64,000 nt of DNA from Variovorax paradoxus (GCF_009755665.1 NZ_CP046622.1:806001-870000), one strand, 5' to 3'; shown: positions 42,862 through 52,182, counted from the first letter of the stretch. Notes: generated from the letters alone by a model not told the origin. Numbers and translations are program-made.

Positions 42862-44070
42862 TCAGAGAACGCCGTTCGATTTAAGTTGCGCGAGCTTGTC
42901 GTCCGAAAGGCCGAGCAGCGACTGCAGCACCTCGTGCGTGGCTTCGCCCAATTGCGGCGGGGCGCTGCGCACCGGCAGCCGCTCGCCGTCGAAGCGGTAG
43001 GGCGGGGCAAGCACGTTGACCTTGCCGGCCACCGGATGCGGCTGCTCGGTAACAAGGCCCGCGTCGGTCGCGCGCTTGGAGTTGAGCGCTTCGAGCAGGC
43101 CCAGCACCTCGCCGCAGGGAATGCCCGATTGCGTGAGCTTGGCCAGCAGGTCGGCGCGCTGGCGCTTGGCCAGTTCGGCGTGCAGCTCGGGCAGCAGCAC
43201 CGCGCGGTTTGCCGAACGCAGGATGTTGGTCTTGAAGCGTTCGTCCGCCGCAAGGTCGGGCCGCTCGAGCACGTCGGTGCAGAAGCGCGAGAACTGTGCG
43301 TTGTTGCCGACCGTAATGACCAGCGGGCCATCGGCCGCGTCGAACACGCCGTAGGGCACGATCGAGGGATGCGAGTTGCCGTAGCGCGGCGGGTCTTCGC
43401 CCATCAGCAGTGCTTCGAGGCCGTAGTAGGCGGTGATCATCAGGCCGCAGTCGAACAGCGCCATCTCCACATGGCGACCCTTGCCGGTTTTTTCGCGCTG
43501 GTACAGCGCGGCCAGCACGGCCTGCGCCGAGTACATGCCGGTGAACAGGTCGACCACCGCCACGCCGAACTTCAGCGGCGGCTGGTTGGCTTCGCCGTTC
43601 AGCGCCATCAGGCCCGCCTCGCCCTGCACCACCAGGTCGTACCCAGGGCGCGCGGCCTCGGGGCCGGTGCGGTCATAGCCCGAGATCGAGCAGTAGATGA
43701 GCCCCGGGTTTTCCTTGCTGAGCTGTTCGTAGCCGAGGCCCAACTTGTCGATGCCGCCGAACTTGAAGTTCTGGATCACCACGTCGCACTGCCTGGCAAG
43801 GTCGCGCGCAATCTGCTGGCCTTCGGGCGTCTGCAGGTCGAGCGTGACCGAGCGCTTGTTGCGGTTCACGCTGTTGAAGTAGGCCGTCTCGGTGTTGCCG
43901 ACACGCAGGCCCCAGTCGCGCGTGTCGTCGCCGCGGCCCGGGTGCTCGACCTTGATGACTTCGGCGCCCATGTCGGCCAGCACCATGCCGCACCAGGGGC
44001 CCGCGAGGATGCGGGACAGATCGAGAACGCGCACGCCGGCAAGCGGCAGCGAGGAATTCAGCATAGGCAT
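42862..44070 (-). CDS. CaiB/BaiF-family CoA transferase (class III)
   Basis: The 402-aa protein has the family start LAGVRVLDLSRILAGPWCGM, then LADMGAEVIKVEHPGRGDDT. KRSVTLDLQTPEGQQIARDL and GYDRTGPEAARPGYDLVVQG are also family motifs; the Asp in the latter segment is a candidate catalytic residue. It moves CoA between carboxylic acids. I chose the ATG at 44070, since GGGAG lies eight bases upstream; a second ATG is two codons in. With the AMP-forming synthetase it offers a second way to activate the acid. It lies 76 bp after the enoyl-CoA hydratase gene. Confidence 0.93.
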   Translation of the reverse strand: MPMLNSSLPLAGVRVLDLSRILAGPWCGMVLADMGAEVIKVEHPGRGDDTRDWGLRVGNTETAYFNSVNRNKRSVTLDLQTPEGQQIARDLARQCDVVIQNFKFGGIDKLGLGYEQLSKENPGLIYCSISGYDRTGPEAARPGYDLVVQGEAGLMALNGEANQPPLKFGVAVVDLFTGMYSAQAVLAALYQREKTGKGRHVEMALFDCGLMITAYYGLEALLMGEDPPRYGNSHPSIVPYGVFDAADGPLVITVGNNAQFSRFCTDVLERPDLAADERFKTNILRSANRAVLLPELHAELAKRQRADLLAKLTQSGIPCGEVLGLLEALNSKRATDAGLVTEQPHPVAGKVNVLAPPYRFDGERLPVRSAPPQLGEATHEVLQSLLGLSDDKLAQLKSNGVL

Positions 44071-44146
44071 GAGAGCAACTCCCTTGAAACGAGAAAGCCC
44101 CGCAGCGAGTGCGAGGCGTGATGTGGGGTGAATGCGGCCGGCGTCG

Positions 44147-44959
44147 TCAGGAAGGGTCCGGCTCCTGCCGGCGCAGCGCAGTGAAATCCGCCGTGCGCTT
44201 GCCGAGAAAGGCACCGATGCCTTCGGCCGCTTCGGCATCGGCTTGCGACTCGACCATGTACACGGCCTCGGCCTCGAGCTGTTCCTCGAGCGTGGCGCAG
44301 TGCGCCTGGCGACACAGCGCCTTGATGCGCGCGCTCGCACGCTGCGGGCCATTGGCGACCTTGGCCGCGAGCGCAATCGCCTCGGCCAGCGCGGCGCCCT
44401 TGTCGGTGAGCCGGTTGACCGCGCCCAGCGCATGCAGGCGCTCGGCCGTCATGCGGTCGCCGGTCAGGCACATTTCGGTCAGCAACTGGCGCGAGACGAA
44501 CTCAGACAGAAAAGCCGTGGCCCCGCCGTCGGGCGTGAGGCCGACCCTGACATAGGCCACGGTGTAGAACGCGTCGCGCGCCGACACCAGCATGTCGCAG
44601 GCCAGCGCCATCGACAGGCCCGCGCCCGCCGCACCGCCTTCGACGGCAGCGATGACGGGCTTGCCGCAATCGCGGATGGCGCGGATCAGGTTGTGCAGGC
44701 TCTCGAGCTTTTCGCGCCGTTCGGAGGCGGGCAGTTCGCGCCGCTTGGCCAGCAGGTTGAGGTCGCCGCCCGAGCAGAAGAAATCGCCCGCGCCGGTGAA
44801 GACGATGGCACCGACTTCCGGATCGGCTTGCGCGTCGGCGAGCGCGGCGCTCAGCTCGGCATACAGCGTCGGCGTGATCGCGTTGCGTGCACCCGGGTTG
44901 CTGTTGGTCAGGATGCGGACGGCGCCCTGCTGCGAGATGAGAACGGTCTTGTCGCTCAT
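44147..44959 (-). CDS. Enoyl-CoA hydratase family protein
   Basis: The 270-aa crotonase-fold protein shows VRILTNSNPGARNAITPTLY, AIVFTGAGDFFCSGGDLNLL, AVEGGAAGAGLSMALACDML and RVGLTPDGGATAFLSEFVSR. The last region carries the usual active-site acidic position as Asp, so hydratase or isomerase activity is uncertain. Its ATG overlaps the stop of the acyl-CoA dehydrogenase before it (ATGA), and GGAGA is seven bases upstream. It belongs to the acyl-CoA cluster. Confidence 0.92.
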   Translation of the reverse strand: MSDKTVLISQQGAVRILTNSNPGARNAITPTLYAELSAALADAQADPEVGAIVFTGAGDFFCSGGDLNLLAKRRELPASERREKLESLHNLIRAIRDCGKPVIAAVEGGAAGAGLSMALACDMLVSARDAFYTVAYVRVGLTPDGGATAFLSEFVSRQLLTEMCLTGDRMTAERLHALGAVNRLTDKGAALAEAIALAAKVANGPQRASARIKALCRQAHCATLEEQLEAEAVYMVESQADAEAAEGIGAFLGKRTADFTALRRQEPDPS

Positions 44960-46098
44960 TGCACGGTCTCCTTGCCAAGCGCGATGTAGCGCTGCAGATG
45001 ATGATCTTCGTCGCCGAGCTGGTGGTCGATCATCACGAGCCGCTTGGCATAGTGCGGCAGCGGCAGCTCCCACGTCATGCCGATGCCGCCGTGCATCTGG
45101 ATGCTTTCTTCCGCCATCAGCGCGCCGATGCGGCCGATGCTGAACTTGGCGGCCGAGAGCGCACGCTCGCGCGCCACGCGGTCCGCACCGTCGATGGCGG
45201 CTGCCGCGTTGATCACCGCCGAGCGCGCCTGCTCGATCTCGAGCAGCAGGTCGGCCATGCGGTGCTGCAGCGCCTGGAAGCTGCCGATGAGCATGCCGAA
45301 CTGCTTGCGCGTACGCAGGTAGTCGAGCGTGGCGGTCTTGGCGGCTTCCATCGCGCCGACGGCCTCGGCGCACAGTGCGAGCACCCCGCGGCCGATGGCG
45401 CGCTCCAGCGTGGCGTGGCCCTGGCCTTCGGTGCCCAGCAGTGCGTCGGCGCCCAGCTTCACGCCGTCGAATGCGAGTTCGGCTACGCGGCCGCCGTCGA
45501 TGGCGGGGCAGCCGCGCACCGTGAGGCCCGGCGTCTTTGCGGGCACCAGAAACAGCGAGATGCCTGCTTCGTCGTCCACGTCGCCAGATGTGCGGGCGGA
45601 AACCAGGAATACGTCGGCCTGCTCGCCCTGCGGCGCGGCAGCCTTGGCACCGCTCAGCACCCAGCCGTCGCCGCTGCGCTCGGCGCGGGTGCCGACGTGC
45701 GTGCGCTCGTGGTGCGCGCCGGCTTCGTCGTGCGCAAAGGCGGCGACGAGGGCGCCGTTGATGATGTCGCCGAGCTTTTCTTTCTGCTCAGCATTGCCGG
45801 CGGCACTGAGCGCCTCGCCGACCATCACCGCGCCCAGCAGCGGCTCGACCACGAGGCCGCGGCCCAGCGCCTCGAAGACCACGGCAATGTCGAAGCCGCC
45901 GCCGCCAAAGCCGCCATCGGCCTCGCTGAACAGCGCGCCGATCACGCCCAGCTCTGCGAACTGCTGAAAGATTTCCTTGCTGAACCCGTGCTGCGACTTC
46001 GCGATGCGATCGCGTGCATCGAAGGCGTACTGCTCGGCGATGAAGCGGTTCAGGCTGTCGGCGAGCATGCGCCGGTCTTCGGTGTGTTCGAAGTTCAT
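44956..46098 (-). CDS. Acyl-CoA dehydrogenase, PimD-like (small subunit)
   Basis: The 380-aa protein has the acyl-CoA dehydrogenase fold. Its start MNFEHTEDRRMLADSLNRFI, then FGGGGFDIAVVFEALGRGLV, RKQFGMLIGSFQALQHRMAD and MHGGIGMTWELPLPHYAKRL, resembles the small subunit of pimeloyl-CoA dehydrogenase (PimD). It pairs with the larger dehydrogenase encoded 13 bp upstream, as pimC-pimD do. It removes two hydrogens from an acyl-CoA, possibly a dicarboxyl-CoA. Confidence in the fold is high, in the substrate moderate. Confidence 0.9.
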   Translation of the reverse strand: MNFEHTEDRRMLADSLNRFIAEQYAFDARDRIAKSQHGFSKEIFQQFAELGVIGALFSEADGGFGGGGFDIAVVFEALGRGLVVEPLLGAVMVGEALSAAGNAEQKEKLGDIINGALVAAFAHDEAGAHHERTHVGTRAERSGDGWVLSGAKAAAPQGEQADVFLVSARTSGDVDDEAGISLFLVPAKTPGLTVRGCPAIDGGRVAELAFDGVKLGADALLGTEGQGHATLERAIGRGVLALCAEAVGAMEAAKTATLDYLRTRKQFGMLIGSFQALQHRMADLLLEIEQARSAVINAAAAIDGADRVARERALSAAKFSIGRIGALMAEESIQMHGGIGMTWELPLPHYAKRLVMIDHQLGDEDHHLQRYIALGKETVQ

Positions 46099-46111
46099 GT
46101 GCGTGTCTCCT

Positions 46112-47320
46112 TTACAGCCCGAGGATCATCTTGCTGATGATGTTCTTCTGGATTTCATTCGAGCCGCCGAAGATCGACAGCTTGCGGTTGTTGAAGTAGC
46201 GCGCGGCCGCGGCCGACGCGTAGGCGGGGCCGAAGGTTTCGCCGTCGAAGCCGTCGTGCAGCGCTTCTTCGATGAAGGGCCGGCCGTACACGCCCATCGC
46301 ACGGCGCGCGAGCGACGAAATCTCTTGCCGGATCTCGGTGCCGCGGATCTTGAGCATCGAGCTCTCCGCGCCTGGCACGCCGCCGCCCGCTACCGCCGCA
46401 ATCACGCGCAGGTTGGTGGTCTTCATGTTCTCCAGGTCGATCTCGACCCGCGCCATGCGCGCGGCAAAGGCCGGGTCTTCCGCCAGGGGCTTGCCATTTT
46501 TCGTTTGCGTGGCCGCAATGCCCTTGAGCTGTTCGAGCGCGGCCACCGAAAAGCCCACGCCCGCGATGTTGGTGCGCTCGTAGGTGAGGAGGTACTTGGC
46601 GCAGGTCCAGCCCTTGTTCTCTTCGCCGACCAAATTCTCGGCCGGCACGCGCACGTCGGAGAAGAACACCTCGTTCACCTCGTGCTCGCCGTCCAGCGTG
46701 ATGATCGGGCGCACTTCCACGCCGGGCGAAGTCATGTCGATCAGCAGGAAGCTGATGCCTTCCTGCTTCTTTGCCTCGCGGTTGGTGCGCACCAGGCAGA
46801 AGATCATGTTGGCATGCTGGCCCAGCGTGGTCCAGGTCTTTTGGCCGTTCACAATGTAGTGGTCGCCTCGGGCATCGATGCCGCGCACGGCGGATGTCTT
46901 TACCGCCGCCAGGTCGGAGCCCGCGCCGGGCTCCGAATAGCCCTGGCACCACCAGTCGGAGCCGTCGAGGATGCGCGGCAGCCAATGGCGCTTTTGCGCC
47001 TCGTTGCCGTACTTGATGAGCACCGGCCCCAGCATGTTCACGCCGAAGGGCACGATGCGCGGCGCAAAGGCCAGCGCGCATTCGTGCTCGAAGATGAATT
47101 TTTCGACCGCCGTCCAGCCCGGCCCGCCGTACTGCTCGGGCCAGTGGTTGGCGAGCCAGCCGCGCTCGTTGAGGATGGCGTGCCATTCCTCCATGTCGGC
47201 CTTGGCGAGGATCTTGCCGCCGCTCACCTTGGCCGAGAGGCGCGCGGGCAGCTTGCCGGCCAGGAAGGCGCGCACTTCCGCGCGGAAGGCTTCTTCTTCA
47301 GGGGTGAAGTTCAGGTCCAT
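46112..47320 (-). CDS. Acyl-CoA dehydrogenase, PimC-like (large subunit)
   Basis: The 402-aa protein starts MDLNFTPEEEAFRAEVRAFL. It contains YSEPGAGSDLAAVKTSAVRG (FAD/substrate site), GQKTWTTLGQHANMIFCLVR, KGWTCAKYLLTYERTNIAGV and a C-terminal NNRKLSIFGGSNEIQKNIIS. These match the PimC-type large subunit. Together with the PimD-like protein it probably forms a heteromeric dehydrogenase. It follows the bifunctional FadB-like gene by 25 bp. Confidence 0.92.
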   Translation of the reverse strand: MDLNFTPEEEAFRAEVRAFLAGKLPARLSAKVSGGKILAKADMEEWHAILNERGWLANHWPEQYGGPGWTAVEKFIFEHECALAFAPRIVPFGVNMLGPVLIKYGNEAQKRHWLPRILDGSDWWCQGYSEPGAGSDLAAVKTSAVRGIDARGDHYIVNGQKTWTTLGQHANMIFCLVRTNREAKKQEGISFLLIDMTSPGVEVRPIITLDGEHEVNEVFFSDVRVPAENLVGEENKGWTCAKYLLTYERTNIAGVGFSVAALEQLKGIAATQTKNGKPLAEDPAFAARMARVEIDLENMKTTNLRVIAAVAGGGVPGAESSMLKIRGTEIRQEISSLARRAMGVYGRPFIEEALHDGFDGETFGPAYASAAAARYFNNRKLSIFGGSNEIQKNIISKMILGL

Positions 47321-47345
47321 GGCGTCGCTTCTTTAAAAAAGGGGG

Positions 47346-49490
47346 TCAGGCGTGATTGAGGCTGTCGAAGTTCGCGCCGCGTTCGACCAGTTCCACCAGC
47401 AGCGGCGAGGGCTGCCAGAACAACGGGTCTTCCTTCGCAAACTCGCGGATGTCGGCCAGCACCTTCGGCAGGCCCACGGTGTCGGCGTACTTCATCGGGC
47501 CGCCGCGGTGGCGCGGAAAGCCGTAGCCGTAGAGAAAGGTCACGTCCACGTCGAGCGGTCGCAGCGCGATGCGTTGGTGCACGACGTTGGCGCCCTCGTT
47601 GATCATCGCGGCCATGTAGCGGCGCATGATTTCTTCTTCGGTGAAGGCGCGCGGCTTGATGCCGGCGCGCTCGCGCTCGGCGTCGATGATGGCCAGCACC
47701 TCGGGGTCGGGTACACCGGTGCGCGCGCCTTCGGGGTACAGGTAATAGCCGCGCTGCGTCTTCTGGCCGAACCAGCCGCGCTCGCAGATGCGGTCGGCAA
47801 CCTGCACGTAGCGCGCCTTGGGGTCGCGCGTGGCGGCCTTGCGCTTGCGCGTGGCCCAGCCAATGTCTCCGCCCGCCAGGTCCGACACCTGGAACGGCCC
47901 CATCGGGTAGCCGAAATTGCGCACCGCCTCGTCGATCTGGTAGGGCGAGGCGCCGTCTTCCATCATGTGGTCGGCGGCCTGGCGGTACACCGCGAGGATG
48001 CGATTGCCGATGAAGCCGTCGCATACGCCGGCGCGCACGGGCACCTTCCTGAGCTTCTTCGCAAGCTCGAAGCCGGTGGCCACCACGTCGGCACTTACCT
48101 TGGCAGGCACCACGATCTCCAGCAGCTTCATGATGTTGGCCGGCGAGAAGAAATGCAGGCCCACCACGTCCTGCGGGCGCGAGATGCTGGCGGCGATTTC
48201 GTCGATGTCGAGGTACGAGGTGTTGGTGGCCAGCACCGCGCCGGGCTTGCACACCCGGTCGAGCTCGGCGAACACGGCCTTCTTCACGCCCATGTCTTCG
48301 AACACCGCTTCGACCACGATGTCGGCCTGCGCGAGCGCGTCGTATGAGGTGGAGCCCGAGAAGCGCGCCATCACGGCCGCCTTGGCCTCGGGCGTCATGC
48401 GGCCCTTGCCGATCAGGCCGTCGTACACCTTTTCGACATGCTGGCGGCCGCGCGCAAGGCTGGGCTCGTCGCGCTCGATCATGGTCACGGGCAGGCCCGC
48501 GTCGAGCATCGCCACCGCAATGCCCGCGCCCATGGTGCCGCCGCCGATGATGCCGGCCGATTCGATGGCGCGCGGCTTGGCGGCCTTGGTTTCGGGCGCC
48601 TTCAGTACTTCGCGCTCGGCGAAGAAGGCGTGGATCAGGCCTGCGCGCTGGGGGCTGTCGATGCACTGCAGGAACAGCTTGCGCTCCAGCGCCATGCCGT
48701 CGTCGAAAGGCAGCGTGAGCGCGGCTTCGACGGCTTCGATGATCTTCATCGGCGAGAAAAGCCCACGGCTCTTCCTGGCGGTGTCGGCGCGCGCCGCTTC
48801 GAGCGCGGCGCGGCTGGCCTCCGCATCGGCCAGGCCGGCGGCCTCGCGCGTACGGCGCACCGGCGCCTTGGCAGCGGCGAGTTCTTGTGCATAGGCAAGG
48901 CCTTCGGCGCGCGCATCGGCCTGGGTGCCAAGGCGGTCGACCAGCCCGAGCGACAACGCTTCCTTTGCCCCGGCGTGGCGGCCGCTGAGCATCAGCTCGA
49001 GTGCGGGCTTCACGCCGATGAGGCGCGGCGCGCGCTGCGTGCCGCCCGAGCCGGGCAAGAGGCCGAGCTGCACTTCGGGCAAGCCCAGCTTGGCCGAAGG
49101 GGCGGCCAGGCGGTAGTGCGCCGACAGCGCCACTTCGAGGCCGCCGCCAAGTGCCGCGCCGTGAATGGCGGCGATCACAGGCTTCGTGCAGTTCTCGATC
49201 TTCAGGCACACCTCGGGCAGTGAGGGCGGCTGCGGCGTCTTGCCGAACTCGCGGATGTCCGCACCCGCGATGAAGTTGCGGCCGGCGCCGACGATCAGCA
49301 CCGCGGCGGCCGCGCTGTCGACCTCCGCCGCCTCAATGGCAGCAACCAGGCCGCGGCGCACATCCACGCCCAGGGCGTTGACGGGCGGGTTGTCGATGGT
49401 CACCACGAACACGCCGCCCGGATGCGGGGCGCGCTCGAAGCTGACAGGGTTGGAAGAAGACGCGGGAAGGCTGGAGTCGGTGGTGGCCAT
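47346..49490 (-). CDS. Bifunctional enoyl-CoA hydratase/3-hydroxyacyl-CoA dehydrogenase (FadB/PimF-like)
   Basis: The 714-aa protein has an N-terminal crotonase domain (FVVTIDNPPVNALGVDVRRG; NFIAGADIREFGK; IHGAALGGGLEVALSAHYRL; QLGLLPGSGGTQRAPRL) and a C-terminal NAD-dependent dehydrogenase (SAGIIGGGTMGAGIAVAMLD; VGLHFFSPANIMKLLEIV). The order is the FadB order, unlike the FadN-like enzyme at 14.7 kb. It hydrates and oxidises enoyl-CoA. It leads the minus-strand acyl-CoA cluster, divergent from a LysR gene. No thiolase is present in this cluster, so a thiolase from elsewhere must finish the cycle. Confidence 0.93.
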   Translation of the reverse strand: MATTDSSLPASSSNPVSFERAPHPGGVFVVTIDNPPVNALGVDVRRGLVAAIEAAEVDSAAAAVLIVGAGRNFIAGADIREFGKTPQPPSLPEVCLKIENCTKPVIAAIHGAALGGGLEVALSAHYRLAAPSAKLGLPEVQLGLLPGSGGTQRAPRLIGVKPALELMLSGRHAGAKEALSLGLVDRLGTQADARAEGLAYAQELAAAKAPVRRTREAAGLADAEASRAALEAARADTARKSRGLFSPMKIIEAVEAALTLPFDDGMALERKLFLQCIDSPQRAGLIHAFFAEREVLKAPETKAAKPRAIESAGIIGGGTMGAGIAVAMLDAGLPVTMIERDEPSLARGRQHVEKVYDGLIGKGRMTPEAKAAVMARFSGSTSYDALAQADIVVEAVFEDMGVKKAVFAELDRVCKPGAVLATNTSYLDIDEIAASISRPQDVVGLHFFSPANIMKLLEIVVPAKVSADVVATGFELAKKLRKVPVRAGVCDGFIGNRILAVYRQAADHMMEDGASPYQIDEAVRNFGYPMGPFQVSDLAGGDIGWATRKRKAATRDPKARYVQVADRICERGWFGQKTQRGYYLYPEGARTGVPDPEVLAIIDAERERAGIKPRAFTEEEIMRRYMAAMINEGANVVHQRIALRPLDVDVTFLYGYGFPRHRGGPMKYADTVGLPKVLADIREFAKEDPLFWQPSPLLVELVERGANFDSLNHA

Positions 49491-49587
49491 GTCTTGTCTC
49501 TCTTGTCTCTTTCGTGGCGAGCCCTGCAAATGCGCGGCGGACTCGGGTTCCAGGGTGAACCCAGCATTCTTTGCCCGATGCGGCGCT

Positions 49588-49634
49588 TTGACAATTGCAT
49601 AGACGGTTGACAGACTGTCAAAGGATTTTTGACA
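49588..49634. promoter_or_regulatory. TTGACA-type repeated sites in the LysR-fadB divergent gap
   Basis: TTGACA occurs at 49588, 49607 and 49629. The middle one pairs with TGTCAA to form the dyad TTGACA-GAC-TGTCAA (49607-49621), with T-N11-A spacing. Likely sites for the adjacent LysR regulator; a TTGACA may also serve as a -35 box. Confidence 0.6.
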
Positions 49635-49645
49635 CAATCCGGGGC

Positions 49646-50566
49646 ATGGACCTCCAATCGCTGACCTTGCTGGTGGAAATCCTCGACGCGGGCAACCTGA
49701 GCGCGGCGGCACGCCGGCTCAAGATGAGCCGCGCCAATGTCAGCTACCACCTGAACCAGCTGGAGCGCTCGGTGGGCGCCCAGCTGGTGAGGCGCACCAC
49801 CCGCCGCGCCGAGCCGACCGAGATCGGCCTGCGCCTTTACCAGCATGGGGTCGCCATCCAGACCGAATTGCTGGCCGCAAAAGAATCCGTCACCACGCTG
49901 GGGCAGGGCCTGCAGGGCCGCGTGCGGCTGAGCGTGCCGAGCGGCTACGGCCAACTGGTCATGGCCGACTGGCTGATCGACTTCAAGCGCCAGTACCCCG
50001 GCATCGTGCTGGACGTGGTGTTCGAAAACCGCATCGAAGACTTGCTGCGCGACGAGGTCGACATTGCGATTCGCGTGGTGCCGGAGCCGCCGCAGAACCT
50101 TGTGGCGCGGGAGCTGGGGCCGGTGCGCTACGTGGCCTGCGCCTCGCGCGACTATGCGCAGAAGCACCCGCTGCCGGTGCAACTGGACGAGTTGCAGGGC
50201 GCACCGGTGGTCACCGCCGCGGTCATTGGCCGGGAGCTGCGCGTGTCGGCCTACCAGGGTGAGACCCGGCGCGAGGTGATCCTAGAGCCGACGCTGATTT
50301 CAGAAAACTTCTTGTTCCTGCGCCAGGCCATCCTCGCGGGGCTCGGCATTGGCCTGGTGCCCGACTACGTGGTGCAGGACGACGTGCGCCGGGGCGAGGT
50401 GGTGACCACGCTGGACGACTGGCGCCTGAGTATTTTCGGCACGCAGATGTTCATGCTCTACATGCCCAACCGGCAGCACACGCGGGCGATCCGCACCTTC
50501 ATCGACTTCATTCTGGAACGGGTGCGGCCGCCCGCTACGGAGCCGGCCGATCAGTCGCAGCGGTAG
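49646..50566 (+). CDS. LysR-family transcriptional regulator
   Basis: The 306-aa protein has the LysR HTH at the N-terminus (MDLQSLTLLVEILDAGNLSA, then RRLKMSRANVSYHLNQLERS) and an effector domain (RVRLSVPSGYGQLVMADWLI; FENRIEDLLRDEVDIAIRVV). It is divergent from the acyl-CoA cluster with 155 bp between, and repeated TTGACA sites lie there. It probably activates the cluster in response to an acid or its CoA ester. Its 3' end overlaps the convergent lipoprotein gene by 16 bp. Confidence 0.93.
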   Translation: MDLQSLTLLVEILDAGNLSAAARRLKMSRANVSYHLNQLERSVGAQLVRRTTRRAEPTEIGLRLYQHGVAIQTELLAAKESVTTLGQGLQGRVRLSVPSGYGQLVMADWLIDFKRQYPGIVLDVVFENRIEDLLRDEVDIAIRVVPEPPQNLVARELGPVRYVACASRDYAQKHPLPVQLDELQGAPVVTAAVIGRELRVSAYQGETRREVILEPTLISENFLFLRQAILAGLGIGLVPDYVVQDDVRRGEVVTTLDDWRLSIFGTQMFMLYMPNRQHTRAIRTFIDFILERVRPPATEPADQSQR

Positions 50567-50802
50567 GTGACTTCGGCTTCCGGCGCGCGCGCCGCCGCCT
50601 TCGGATCGAGGTAGCGCAGCGGAGCGCCGAAGTTGCGGCAGTAGGCCTCGGCATCCTTCACCGAGGGCGACTTGAACACGCCGTCGCCCAGCCAGGTGAC
50701 GCGGGGCGCGGGCCGCGCGGCGCATCCGGCCAGGACGAGAGCCGCGAGAGGCAGGGCAAAGAAAGCGGAGAGGGCGGGTGGGCGGCGCATCGGAAAGCGC
50801 AT
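50551..50802 (-). CDS. Small lipoprotein of unknown function
   Basis: The 83-aa protein has a lipoprotein signal peptide with lipobox LAGC (cysteine at residue 27). The mature part is about 57 residues with two more cysteines (AYCRNFG and TYRCD at the end), perhaps a disulfide. It is predicted to be anchored in the outer membrane. I do not recognise a family. The start could be 50802 or 50790. The gene overlaps the LysR 3' end by 16 bp on the opposite strand. Confidence 0.7.
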   Translation of the reverse strand: MRFPMRRPPALSAFFALPLAALVLAGCAARPAPRVTWLGDGVFKSPSVKDAEAYCRNFGAPLRYLDPKAAARAPEAEVTYRCD

Positions 50803-50890
50803 CGCTGCGCATGGGTGGAGGAGAGCCCGCGACTTTAGCGGCTGTAAGACCCTGGGCTTTCCCGTTCTTCAAGACACGCACCCTTCAAAA

Positions 50891-50906
50891 CTGTATATTC
50901 ATACAG
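50891..50906. promoter_or_regulatory. LexA (SOS) box
   Basis: CTGTATATTCATACAG fits the LexA consensus CTGT-N8-ACAG exactly, and the centre is A/T-rich. It ends 22 bp before the GTG of the radical SAM gene, where LexA would block the promoter. It marks the following operon as DNA-damage induced. Confidence 0.88.
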
Positions 50907-50928
50907 TATTTCAGTACCCCAGTTTTCC

Positions 50929-52182
50929 GTGGACCTCCAGCGCAAACTCGCCATCCTCGCGGACGCCGCCAAGTACGACGCTTCATGCGCCTCCAGCGGC
51001 TCGCAGCCGCGCGACTCGCTCGGCGGGCGCGGCATCGGCTCGACCGAGGGCGCCGGTATCTGCCACAGCTTTGCGCCCGACGGCCGCTGCATCTCGTTGC
51101 TCAAGGTGCTGCTCACCAACCACTGCCAGTACGACTGCCTCTACTGCGTCAACCGCGCGTCGAGCAACGTGCCGCGCGCGCGTTTTCGCGTCGACGAGGT
51201 GGTGCAACTCACACTCGACTTCTACCGCCGCAACTGCATCGAAGGCTTGTTCCTTTCCAGCGGCATCGTCAAGTCGCCCGACCACACGATGGAGCAGGTG
51301 GTCGAGGTGGCGCGCACGCTGCGCGAAGACCACGACTTTCGCGGCTATATCCACCTGAAGACCATTCCCGATGCGAGCGATGAACTCATCGCGCGCGCCG
51401 GCCGCTATGCCGACCGCCTGAGCATCAACGTCGAGATGCCGACCACCGAAGGCCTGCAGGCGCTCGCCCCCGAGAAGGACGAAAGCGCCATCCGCCGATC
51501 GATGGCGCGGCTGCGCCTGCGCATCGACGACACGCGCGAAGAGGCGCGCCGCGTGGTGCCAATTCGCGCGCTGCCCGGCGCGGCGCCCGCCGCCGCAAAG
51601 CCGCCGCCCTTTGCGCCCGCGGGCCAGAGCACGCAGATGATCGTCGGCGCAGATGCCACCGACGACCGGCAGATCCTCGCGTCGAGCGCCACCCTCTACG
51701 GCGCCTACAAGCTCAAGCGCGTGTACTACTCCGCGTTCAGCCCCATCCCCGATGCCGCCCGCGCTCTGCCGCTGGTGGCGCCGCCGCTGATGCGCGAGCA
51801 TCGGCTCTACCAGGCCGACTGGCTCATGCGCTTCTACGGCTTCGGGCACCAGGAAATCGTGGCCGAGCCCGACGGCCTGCTGCGGCTCGACGTCGATCCC
51901 AAGCTCGCCTGGGCACTCGCGCATGCCGATCGCTTTCCGGTCGACCTGAACCATGCGCCGCGCGAAATGCTGTTGCGCGTGCCGGGGCTCGGCGTCAAAG
52001 CCGTCGAGCGGCTGCTGCAGGCACGGCGCGTGCGCCGGGTGCGCGCGGACGACCTGCGGCGGCTGCACGTGCCGGCGCGCAAGGTGCTGCCGTTTGTCGT
52101 TGCAGACGGGCACCGGCCATCGCGCGGAGCGCCCATGCCTTCGCCGGCGCCGCAGCGCCCGGCGCAAGCCTCGCTGTTCTGA
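50929..52182 (+). CDS. Putative DNA modification/repair radical SAM protein (UDG-linked family)
   Basis: The 417-aa protein has a radical SAM cluster motif at C66-x3-C70-x2-C73 (NHCQYDCLYCVNRA) and SSGIVKSPDHTMEQVVEVAR. At the C-terminus (about residues 340-380) there is a helix-hairpin-helix, REMLLRVPGLGVKAVERLLQ, typical of DNA binding. This matches the radical SAM family that co-occurs with UDG-like proteins (TIGR03916, from memory). The start is GTG, downstream of a LexA box. The DUF4130-UdgX gene follows 15 bp later. A role in repair of damaged DNA is likely, but the lesion is unknown. Confidence 0.92.
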   Translation: MDLQRKLAILADAAKYDASCASSGSQPRDSLGGRGIGSTEGAGICHSFAPDGRCISLLKVLLTNHCQYDCLYCVNRASSNVPRARFRVDEVVQLTLDFYRRNCIEGLFLSSGIVKSPDHTMEQVVEVARTLREDHDFRGYIHLKTIPDASDELIARAGRYADRLSINVEMPTTEGLQALAPEKDESAIRRSMARLRLRIDDTREEARRVVPIRALPGAAPAAAKPPPFAPAGQSTQMIVGADATDDRQILASSATLYGAYKLKRVYYSAFSPIPDAARALPLVAPPLMREHRLYQADWLMRFYGFGHQEIVAEPDGLLRLDVDPKLAWALAHADRFPVDLNHAPREMLLRVPGLGVKAVERLLQARRVRRVRADDLRRLHVPARKVLPFVVADGHRPSRGAPMPSPAPQRPAQASLF

